Assembly (NCBI RefSeq): GCF_009765835.1
Contig: NZ_LMUS01000001.1
Location: forward strand, 186,001-250,000
Origin: Granulicella sp. L56
Lineage (GTDB): Bacteria > Acidobacteriota > Terriglobia > Terriglobales > Acidobacteriaceae
Length of the DNA: 64,000 nucleotides
Direction of reading: 5' to 3'
Shown here: in pieces, positions 31,523-38,914 of the stretch
Numbering within the stretch: position 1 is the first letter of the stretch
How the letters are laid out: every line of letters starts with the position of its first letter
Position numbers and translations under genes: made by a program
The notes under the pieces: model-generated
Seen by the model: only the letters and a program-made list of their open reading frames with translations
The model's database searches: none
Told to the model about the DNA's origin: nothing

Positions 31523-33757
31523 TTAGCGAAGTCGAACACCGACGGAGACAATGCGCGGAGCGCCCAAGGTCAGCAGTGGAGTTCGTCCCGCCTGAACCTC
31601 AGTATTGAAGAGATTCTGCGCCGAGCTATAAACCTGCCACCGCCGTCCAAACGCATGTTCAGCATAAAGATCCACCTGAGCGTAACCAGCGAGTCGAAAT
31701 TGATTTGCAGAATCATCAAACGACTGTCCGCTGGTTCTAAGATCGACACTCAGAATGCCAACCCTGTCTTTGTGAAATCGAGCCTGCAGCGTTGCGCTGT
31801 TTCGCGGCACCTCCGCCGTCCACTTGCCTACAAGCGTAGGGTCGGCCTGAAACTTCGTCACCGTCGAGACTGCATACTGATATCCACCAGTCAGCATGAG
31901 AAACGGCAGCGGCTTCAACTCATACTCCGCAGTGAGGCCACGGCTCTCCAACTGACCCAAATTCTGACGCTGCAGTAGCTGACTCGTCGGAGTGGAGCTG
32001 ATGGCGACCGACGCCACCGGACGATTCACCTGCGTCCAGAAGTAGCTGCCGCGTACCGAGCCCCAACGCGAGAGATCCACCAGCGCACCGGCCTCAAAAC
32101 CCGTAGCCCGCTCCGACCGCAGATTTCCATTCGCCAGCGTGATCTGCTGGCCTACCTGAAATTTGCGGTACAACTCGTTCAGCGACGGTCCACGAAAGGC
32201 GCGAAAGCCCGAGGCCGTCAGCGACAAGCCACCAGCAACCTTCTTGACGATGCCGAGCCGCGGATCGAAGACCGTCTCCTGAACGGTAGGGAGCGGCGTG
32301 GACGCGGACGAGCCTGCCGTAGTCTGCTTCGCGTCTAAATTACCAAAGCGATCGAGCCGCGACGAGAACGCAATCGACCATGTCGATGGTTGCCACAACA
32401 CCTCTCCATAGATGCCGTCGCCGCGCTGCCGCGCGCTGGTGCTCACCGTTGGCTGATTGACGCCGCTCTTAACCGAAGTCTCGTTGTCCGTCGCACGCGT
32501 ATCAATCAGGTCGCCGCCCGCGACCAGCGTCACCTTCCCCGCATAACCGCGCGCCCACTGCACCGCGCCGCCAATCTGCTGCGAAGGAACGCCCTGCAGG
32601 CTCGTCAGTTTCTCCGAAGCGCGGTCGACGGCAATCGACGAAAAGCTCTGCCGATAGTTCTGATCGGAACCATAGAGACGAAGAAAAAACCGTCCGGCAT
32701 CCGCAGGAGACCAGTTTGCGCCGCCAGCGTATCTCCACAGGCGCGTCGCGTTGGTCTGCGCCGGTGTTCCATTACCGCGAGCTTCGTTAAGCAGATTCCC
32801 GAGCAGAAATATGCTGCCATCGCTGCCGAGAGCACGTCGCAGCTCGACCCGCCCGCTCTGCGAGTGAACGTTCGAGGCTGTATCGATAGACCCGCGCACT
32901 GCGGGAGCGGTAAGAATGTATCCATCGGTGCGAAAGAGCGACGTTGCGGCAAGTCCGCTCCAGCCGTGCTCTCCCACGGTGAGCAGCCCGTTGACGCTCG
33001 AGGTTTCTTCGCTTGCACCCGAAACATCCGCAGCATAGCCAAAATGTTGCGGCACCACCGGTACCACGTCGATGACGCCGCCAATAGCGCTCGAACCGTA
33101 GAGGTCCGAAGCACCGCCACGCATTAGTTCGACATCACGCACAGCCAGCTCCGGAATCTCGTTCCAATGAATCCATCCACCAAAAGCGTCGTTCAGTGGA
33201 ACCTGATCGCTCAGCACAAGCGTGCGGCTGACAGCAGTGGAGCCAAGCCCACTCAATGATGTTCCCTGCGTCGTTGGATTGGAGACCCACGAGCTGGTCC
33301 TGCGAAAGAGCTGAAAGCCTGCAACCTGACGAAGCGCGTCGTCGAGTGTAAATCCGGGAGCCTCCTGAAGCTGCTCTCCGGTCATAGTGCGGACGCTGCT
33401 GGCGCTGGCATCGAGCGCCAGGGGCATACGCGCAGCCGTCACCTCGATACTCTCTGAAGCAGCAGCAACCCGCAGCACGATCACCAATGGGTCCTGATCG
33501 CCTACAGTCTGTAACGCAGGAGCAAAACCACTGTGAGCCACCTGAACCTGCGCCCCCACATCTGCTGGCACCGATGCGCATCCATCCACCTTGCTGGAAT
33601 ATATCTGCGGCTGATTCTGGACATGGACCGTGGCACCGGACAACGCATCGCCACGCTGGTCCTGCACGCATACCTGCACGTTGCGCGGAGTCGCGAAGGC
33701 TAAAGAAACAGAACAGAACAGACAGACGGCAGTTGAACCAGCGAATCGAATCGACAT
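31523..33757 (-). CDS. TonB-dependent outer-membrane receptor
   Basis: A 744-residue receptor. After the signal (FAGSTAVCLFCSVSLAFA) comes a carboxypeptidase-regulatory-like domain (VQVCVQDQRGDALSGATVHVQ). A plug domain follows (APGFTLDDALRQVAGFQLFRR; VELMRGGASDLYGSSAIGGV; DVVPV) and then a 22-stranded barrel to the C-terminal aromatic/charged end VSVGVRLR. It probably imports an oligosaccharide or cofactor using TonB energy; the substrate is unknown. The start at 33757 gives the signal peptide directly, with GGGGAG close upstream; the open frame extends to 33862. It is divergent from the alginate lyase across a 119-bp spacer, which suggests a shared control region. Confidence 0.9.
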   Translation of the reverse strand: MSIRFAGSTAVCLFCSVSLAFATPRNVQVCVQDQRGDALSGATVHVQNQPQIYSSKVDGCASVPADVGAQVQVAHSGFAPALQTVGDQDPLVIVLRVAAASESIEVTAARMPLALDASASSVRTMTGEQLQEAPGFTLDDALRQVAGFQLFRRTSSWVSNPTTQGTSLSGLGSTAVSRTLVLSDQVPLNDAFGGWIHWNEIPELAVRDVELMRGGASDLYGSSAIGGVIDVVPVVPQHFGYAADVSGASEETSSVNGLLTVGEHGWSGLAATSLFRTDGYILTAPAVRGSIDTASNVHSQSGRVELRRALGSDGSIFLLGNLLNEARGNGTPAQTNATRLWRYAGGANWSPADAGRFFLRLYGSDQNYRQSFSSIAVDRASEKLTSLQGVPSQQIGGAVQWARGYAGKVTLVAGGDLIDTRATDNETSVKSGVNQPTVSTSARQRGDGIYGEVLWQPSTWSIAFSSRLDRFGNLDAKQTTAGSSASTPLPTVQETVFDPRLGIVKKVAGGLSLTASGFRAFRGPSLNELYRKFQVGQQITLANGNLRSERATGFEAGALVDLSRWGSVRGSYFWTQVNRPVASVAISSTPTSQLLQRQNLGQLESRGLTAEYELKPLPFLMLTGGYQYAVSTVTKFQADPTLVGKWTAEVPRNSATLQARFHKDRVGILSVDLRTSGQSFDDSANQFRLAGYAQVDLYAEHAFGRRWQVYSSAQNLFNTEVQAGRTPLLTLGAPRIVSVGVRLR

Positions 33758-33876
33758 GATCTCCCCATACAATCCTATCGTTTCAAGCGCGGCTTTCGCG
33801 AGGAGGCGTCGAGATTTCTCCGCTTTCCTCGCTACTTCGTACTTCGTGATACTCTTCCGCACAAGAAGGCCGAACG

Positions 33877-35100
33877 ATGCCGATCACTCGCAGAATCTTT
33901 TGCACGCAAGCCGCTGGCGCTGTCACTACAGGTATTCTTCTGCCGAGGCCGCTCATCGCACAGGCATCGACAGCTCGACCGGACGTCGCGGTAATCGACC
34001 ACGACCGCATCCTCAAAGCAGCGCAAAGCTATCTCACCAAGCGGCCAACTCCGCTGACGACGCTGCCCTGCAAGCGCAGCCCCGGAACGCCCCATGACTT
34101 CTACTCCGAAGCCGAGGACTACTGGCCCGACCCGGCGAAGACGGACGGCTCTTATCTGCAACGAAAGGAATCAGCGAATCCGGCGGCATTCACAGCGCAC
34201 CGCAATGCGCTGCTCGACCTGAGCATCTGGGTGCCTGCGTTGGTGGCGGCATACCTGCTGACAAAGGAAGAGCGCTATGCGGAGGCCGCCGTACGGCATC
34301 TGCGCGCATGGTTCGTCGATCCGGCTACGAGCATGACGCCGAGCCTCATGGATGCAAGCGTTGTTCTTCCTGCGAAGACAGGGCGCTTTGAAGGCATTGT
34401 GGAGACAGTTCATCTAGCGGAGGTAGCGCAGGCAATTCCCTTCCTCACGAACGCGGAAGCTTTCACGAAGAACGATGCAGATGGCGTGACCAGGTGGTTT
34501 GGCACCTACTTCGATTGGCTCAACAACTCGCAGTTCGCCGGGCTTGCGCGCGACCAGAAGGACCATCACGGAAGCTCGTGGCTGCTGCAAACCATCGCGT
34601 TCATGCGGCTGCGTCTAGCGCTCTTGCCGAATACCGACGACACACCGCTGGGAGAGCTTCGCCATCGCTATAAGTCGGTAACGATTCGCGCCCAGATTAA
34701 CGCCGATGGGGTATTTCCGCATGAACTCTCAACGCCGAATGCTTATCGGCTTTCGCTCTTCAACCTGGACATGCTCGCGGCGATCTGCCTGTTGCTCTAC
34801 ACGCCCTTCGACAGTGTGTGGGAGTACGACCTGCAGGATGGCCCGGGGATGCGTGCAGCCATTGCGCGCCACTTTCCGTTTATCAGGAACAAGGGCGCGT
34901 GGCCCTACCCGGCGGACGCTACCCACTTTGACGATCTGCCGCTGCGCCAGCCCAGCCTGCTCTTCTGCGCACGAGCATATACACGGCCAGAGTACGCCGA
35001 CCTCTGGAAGATGCTGCCCGCAGACACAGAGATTGCAGAGTTGCAGCGAACCTTTCCCATTCGGCAGCCGCTGCTCTGGGTCACTCGGCCAAAGCCATAA
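33877..35100 (+). CDS. Alginate lyase family protein, exported
   Basis: A 407-residue protein with a Tat-like signal (ITRRIFCTQAAGAVTTGILL) and the alginate-lyase (PL5-like, alpha/alpha toroid) fold. Landmarks are YSEAEDYWPDP, TAHRNALLDLSIWVPALVAAY, FDWLNNSQFAGLARDQKDHHGSSW (partial quote NNSQFA, DHHGSSW) and DGVFPHELSTPNAYRLSLFN. The Asn, His, Arg and Tyr residues expected in the active-site cleft are in these blocks. It likely cleaves alginate or a related uronate polymer to unsaturated sugars that enter KDG metabolism in the operon downstream (opposite strand). AAGG precedes the ATG by nine bases. Confidence 0.85.
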   Translation: MPITRRIFCTQAAGAVTTGILLPRPLIAQASTARPDVAVIDHDRILKAAQSYLTKRPTPLTTLPCKRSPGTPHDFYSEAEDYWPDPAKTDGSYLQRKESANPAAFTAHRNALLDLSIWVPALVAAYLLTKEERYAEAAVRHLRAWFVDPATSMTPSLMDASVVLPAKTGRFEGIVETVHLAEVAQAIPFLTNAEAFTKNDADGVTRWFGTYFDWLNNSQFAGLARDQKDHHGSSWLLQTIAFMRLRLALLPNTDDTPLGELRHRYKSVTIRAQINADGVFPHELSTPNAYRLSLFNLDMLAAICLLLYTPFDSVWEYDLQDGPGMRAAIARHFPFIRNKGAWPYPADATHFDDLPLRQPSLLFCARAYTRPEYADLWKMLPADTEIAELQRTFPIRQPLLWVTRPKP

Positions 35101-35165
35101 CGAAGCTGCGTCGTTGCCTCAAAGATGAGGCGAAGTTTGCGGCTTCGCTTCCGCGAAGAGACGGA

Positions 35166-35822
35166 TTAGTTCTTTTTACCGGCACGATGCTCATTGACGA
35201 TGACAAGATACTTCCGGGCGGTCTCGGTAACGACCTCAGGCTTACCCGCCGCCATGGCCTTCGCATCCACAAGGTCCGACCCTACGCCCAGAGCAAATGC
35301 CCCGGCGCTAAGGAACTCGGCCGCAGTGGCGAGAGAGACGCCGCCAGTCGGAATCAGATCCACCTGAGGCAGAGGTCCTTTGAGTGCGGTGAGGTACTTG
35401 GCTCCGCCCATGGCGCTTGCCGGAAAGACCTTGACCACATCGGCTCCGGCCTGCCATGCCGTAACGATCTCAGTCGGCGTAAGCGCTCCAGGCAGCACCG
35501 CGATGGAGTAGCGATGGCACATCTCAATGGTCTGCAAATTGAGCGCAGGGCTGACGACAAACTTTGCGCCTTCGAGGATGCACATGCGCGCAGTCTCAGC
35601 ATCGAGCACGGTTCCGGCTCCGATAAGAATATCCGGGCGCTGCTCGGCCAGTTTGCGCATCACCTGGATCGCGCCAGGCACGGTCATGGTGATCTCAAGC
35701 ACAGTGACTCCGCCGGCAGCGATGGCTTCGGCAAGGGCGAGGGCCTTATCTACAGATTCCGCGCGGAGAACCGGTACCAGACCGATCTCGCGGAGTGATT
35801 GCAATACTTCTTCTTTACGCAT
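35166..35822 (-). CDS. eda: KDPG/KHG aldolase
   Basis: Cleaves 2-keto-3-deoxy-6-phosphogluconate to pyruvate and glyceraldehyde-3-phosphate. This class I aldolase has the catalytic Glu in VTVLEITMTVPGA, the KFVVSPALN loop and the Schiff-base Lys in ADVVKVFPAS. IPTGGVSLATAAEFLSAGA forms the phosphate site. Length 218 matches the family. It is the last gene of the uronate operon, 57 bp after the sugar kinase, and completes the KDG to central-metabolism route. Confidence 0.93.
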   Translation of the reverse strand: MRKEEVLQSLREIGLVPVLRAESVDKALALAEAIAAGGVTVLEITMTVPGAIQVMRKLAEQRPDILIGAGTVLDAETARMCILEGAKFVVSPALNLQTIEMCHRYSIAVLPGALTPTEIVTAWQAGADVVKVFPASAMGGAKYLTALKGPLPQVDLIPTGGVSLATAAEFLSAGAFALGVGSDLVDAKAMAAGKPEVVTETARKYLVIVNEHRAGKKN

Positions 35823-35879
35823 CTCTAATTCTCTCTCCTGATTCTTAAGCTCAGGTTGTGCTGATAAATTTTCTGCAAG

Positions 35880-36998
35880 CTACCGCTGCACTCTGGCTCC
35901 GCTGCCCTTCATCACGCGCTGCACTTCGTCGAAGGTAGCCATGGTGGTGTCCCCCGGAGTAGTCATAGCAAGAGCACCATGAGCGCAGCCGCAGTTGACC
36001 GCCCAGTCGGCACCCTTCTCGTCGAGGAAGCCGTAAATCAACCCCGAAGCGAAGGAGTCGCCGCCGCCGACACGGTCGAAGATCTCTAGGTCGGGCATGG
36101 GACGCGCTTCATGAAAGGCCCCATCGTAATAGCAGACAGCGCCCCAATCGTTAACGGTGGCCGTCTTTGCATGGCGCAGCGTAGTCCCCACTGCCTTGAA
36201 ATTGGGGAAGGTAGTCACTGCCTTCTCGATCATGCGGCGGAAGCTGCCGGTGTCGAGTTCGGCGAGGTCGTCGCCTGCGCCTTCGATCTCAAAGCCCAGT
36301 GCAGCAGTAAAGTCCTCTTCGTTGCCAATCATGACATCGACGTAATTTGCGAGTTCGCGGTTCACTTCGGTGGCGCGAGCCTTGCCGCCAATCGACTTCC
36401 ACAGAGAGTCGCGGTAGTTAAGGTCGTAGCTGATGATGGTGCCGTGCTTGCGTGCAGCGAGCATCGCCTCTTTGGCGACCTCAGGCGTCGTCTCACTGAG
36501 CGCGCAGAAGATGCCGCCAGTATGCAGCCAGCGTGCGCCCTCTTTGCCGAAGATCTCATCCCAGTCGATCTGACCGGGCTTCAACTGGCTGACTGCGGTG
36601 TTGCCACGGTCAGAGCAGCCAAGAGCAGCGCGAACACCGAAGCCGCGCTCGGTAAAGTTCAACCCATTGCGCGTAGTGCGGCCAACGCCGTCATACTTCG
36701 TCCAAACGACGTGCGACTGATCGACACCGCCCTGCAACATCAGGTCTTCGAGCAGGCGGCCTACAGGATTATCGGCAAGCGCGGTGACAATAGTCGTCTT
36801 CAGACCGAAGCAGCGGCGCAGGCCACGAGCTACGTTGTACTCGCCGCCACCCTCCCACACGTTGAACTGACGTGCCGTAGCTACACGCACATCGCCGGGA
36901 TCGAGCCGAAGCATCACTTCGCCAAGACTAACCAGATCCCACTTGCATTCATCCTTCGAACGAAGGACGAGACTATTTGCCGACTTCCCTGCTGCCAT
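35880..36998 (-). CDS. kdgK: PfkB-family kinase, probable 2-keto-3-deoxygluconate kinase
   Basis: Phosphorylates 2-keto-3-deoxygluconate to KDPG, which Eda then splits. The PfkB motifs are GGGEYNVARGLRR (motif 1) and IFDRVGGGDSFASGLIYGFL (motif 2, catalytic Asp). A GNEEDF block supports the ribokinase fold. At 372 residues it is longer than most KdgK. The ATG overlaps the kduI stop by one base, so the two are translationally coupled. The name rests on operon context; another 2-keto sugar kinase is possible. Confidence 0.85.
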   Translation of the reverse strand: MAAGKSANSLVLRSKDECKWDLVSLGEVMLRLDPGDVRVATARQFNVWEGGGEYNVARGLRRCFGLKTTIVTALADNPVGRLLEDLMLQGGVDQSHVVWTKYDGVGRTTRNGLNFTERGFGVRAALGCSDRGNTAVSQLKPGQIDWDEIFGKEGARWLHTGGIFCALSETTPEVAKEAMLAARKHGTIISYDLNYRDSLWKSIGGKARATEVNRELANYVDVMIGNEEDFTAALGFEIEGAGDDLAELDTGSFRRMIEKAVTTFPNFKAVGTTLRHAKTATVNDWGAVCYYDGAFHEARPMPDLEIFDRVGGGDSFASGLIYGFLDEKGADWAVNCGCAHGALAMTTPGDTTMATFDEVQRVMKGSGARVQR

Positions 36999-37828
36999 TA
37001 CTTAAGCTCCGCGATGGCTACGCCATCCATATCGTCGTACGCCTGGTTCTCTCCGCCCATGCCCCAGCAGAAGCCATAGTTCTTCGTGCCGACACCGGCA
37101 TGAATCGACCAGCCCGGCGAGACCACCACTTCCTTGTCCGCGATCACCAGGTGGCTGGTGGCGTCCGGCGGTCCCATCAGGTGAAATACGCGGTGCGCGG
37201 GGTCAACATCGAAGTAGAAGTAAACCTCACTGCGGCGCATGTGCGTGTGCGCGGGCATGGTGTTCCAGTTGCTGCCCGAGGCGAGCAGCGTGAAGCCCAT
37301 GACAAGCTGGCAGCTCTTGATTCCCTGTTTGTAGATCGCCTTGTAGATTGTGCGCTTATTGCATGTCTCCACACTCCCCAACTCAAGCCCCTTAAGGTCG
37401 GCAAACTTCACCGTCGCCGTCGGATACTCGGCATGCGCAGGATAGCTGAGCAAGTAGAAGTTCGCGGGATTCTTCGCATCCTTGCTGGTGAACGAAACCT
37501 CCTTCGAGCCGCGTCCAACGTAGAGGCAGTCTAGCTTGTCGAGATCGAAGGTCTTACCGTCAACCGTCACCGAGCCAGCACCACCCACGTTGAGCACGCC
37601 AAGCTCGCGACGCTCCAGAAAATAATCGGCGCGCAGCTCAGGCTCGGTTTCGAGCTTGAGCGCGGCCTTGGTCGGCACCGCGGAGCCGATGACCGTGCGA
37701 TCGAGATCGACATACGCAAATTCGATTTCGCCGGGCTGGAAGAGCCCTTCCAGCAGAAACGTCTCACGCAGTTCGTCGGCATTCATCATCTCGTACCGGA
37801 CGGCGTCCGCCATTTGATACAACCTCAT
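36998..37828 (-). CDS. kduI: 5-keto-4-deoxyuronate isomerase
   Basis: Isomerises 4-deoxy-L-threo-5-hexosulose uronate to 3-deoxy-D-glycero-2,5-hexodiulosonate in pectin and hyaluronan breakdown. The metal site is clear: PAHTHMRRSEVYFYFDV (two His and Glu) and GWSIHAGVGTKNYGF (His). GAGSVTVDGK and YVGRGSKEVSF are conserved. Length 276 matches. The ATG at 37828 has AAGGAG seven bases upstream. kduD, which normally follows KduI in the pathway, is not in the window. Confidence 0.95.
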   Translation of the reverse strand: MRLYQMADAVRYEMMNADELRETFLLEGLFQPGEIEFAYVDLDRTVIGSAVPTKAALKLETEPELRADYFLERRELGVLNVGGAGSVTVDGKTFDLDKLDCLYVGRGSKEVSFTSKDAKNPANFYLLSYPAHAEYPTATVKFADLKGLELGSVETCNKRTIYKAIYKQGIKSCQLVMGFTLLASGSNWNTMPAHTHMRRSEVYFYFDVDPAHRVFHLMGPPDATSHLVIADKEVVVSPGWSIHAGVGTKNYGFCWGMGGENQAYDDMDGVAIAELK

Positions 37829-37866
37829 TGCATTTCTCCTTGATTCAACTCATCCAGTATAAGAGT

Positions 37867-38901
37867 TCAGTTGCGCAGACCTTGCAGCAGCGACTCAATT
37901 TGTGTGCGATCTTCGCCACTTGGTGGCAACAGCGGCAGACGAGGCAGTCCACCGAAGTAGCCATTCAGGTCGCAGCCGAATTTGATCGCGGCGGTCCCTA
38001 CCTCTTCTTCGATATATTTTGCCGCCGCCTGCAGACGCTGCTGCTTCTCTTCGGCGAGCCCGCGGTCGCCATCCTTCCATGCGGCGATGACCTCGTAGGT
38101 AGCCTGCGGCGCACACGCCGCAAACGCAGGCATCGCGCCAACGGCACCGGCCAGCAACGCATCGAGCATGGTCACAGTGTTCCCCGCCAGAATCTGAAAG
38201 CCCACACCCTTGATGCGAGTCTTGATCCCCGGTGTAGCCGAAAGCACCGTAAGCGCAGCACCGCCGCCAGTCGAGAGCGTCGACGCGGCTTGCTGCGGAG
38301 CCAGCATTCGTCCAGTTACCGCCGCAAAGACCGGGGTCACGGTAACATCGCGCTTGATGGCGGCTGTCACCCGCTTAAGTTCCGCAACGCGTTCCGAGGT
38401 CAGCTTGCCGTCGACCAGCCCGAGAATGCGTGGATGACCTGCAAGCTCGATCACAATCTCAATCGGCAGGCTCGCGCCAGTTGCGTCGAGCACAATGGGC
38501 AGTGCCGCACGATCAGCAACGGCCTGGAAATAAGTCAGCAACTCTTTTGCCTGACGCGCAGCAGCCACCGCTTGCAAAAATGACGGCGGCGCGACCAGCG
38601 CAGCATCATAAGCGAGGGCCGCAGCGTGGTCAGCAATCGCAAGCGTCTCGTGAACGCTGTCGCGCGAAATTCCAGCGAGCATGACCTTCTCAGAAGCAGC
38701 GGCTTCGATAGCAATTTGCAGAGTCTGCCGCGTCTCCTCGTCCGAGAGCATTGTGGGCTCGCCATGACGGCTCAGCACGGCGATGGCCGAGACCGGACTC
38801 TTGGAGTAGGCGGCTACGTTGTGTTCGAGTTTGCGGAGGTTCAATCGACCATCGGGATAAAAGGGCGTGGTCAGAGGGAGATGAAGGCCTTCAAGCAGCA
38901 T
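37867..38901 (-). CDS. DapA/NanA-superfamily protein lacking the Schiff-base lysine
   Basis: A 344-residue TIM-barrel protein of the dihydrodipicolinate synthase/N-acetylneuraminate lyase superfamily. The N-terminus (GLHLPLTTPFYPDGRLNLR) and C-terminus (KFGCDLNGYFGGLPRLPLLP) fit. At the site where family enzymes have G-I/L-K-E-A with the catalytic Lys, it reads ILGLVDGKLTSER, with Val in the Lys position. The usual Tyr in the YNxPxRTG loop is also replaced (IVLDATGASLP), and the GTTGE loop reads SRHGE. The protein is therefore probably not a standard class I aldolase. It starts the kduI-kdgK-eda strand run, so a role in uronate breakdown or sensing is likely but undefined. Confidence 0.8.
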   Translation of the reverse strand: MLLEGLHLPLTTPFYPDGRLNLRKLEHNVAAYSKSPVSAIAVLSRHGEPTMLSDEETRQTLQIAIEAAASEKVMLAGISRDSVHETLAIADHAAALAYDAALVAPPSFLQAVAAARQAKELLTYFQAVADRAALPIVLDATGASLPIEIVIELAGHPRILGLVDGKLTSERVAELKRVTAAIKRDVTVTPVFAAVTGRMLAPQQAASTLSTGGGAALTVLSATPGIKTRIKGVGFQILAGNTVTMLDALLAGAVGAMPAFAACAPQATYEVIAAWKDGDRGLAEEKQQRLQAAAKYIEEEVGTAAIKFGCDLNGYFGGLPRLPLLPPSGEDRTQIESLLQGLRN

Positions 38902-38914
38902 GTTCCTATTCTAG

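Noticed and set aside
32390..33127. A long plus-strand frame opposite the TonB receptor
   Set aside because: It is antisense to a well-supported receptor gene and its translation is Arg/Ala-rich without motifs. It is a shadow of GC-rich coding sequence.
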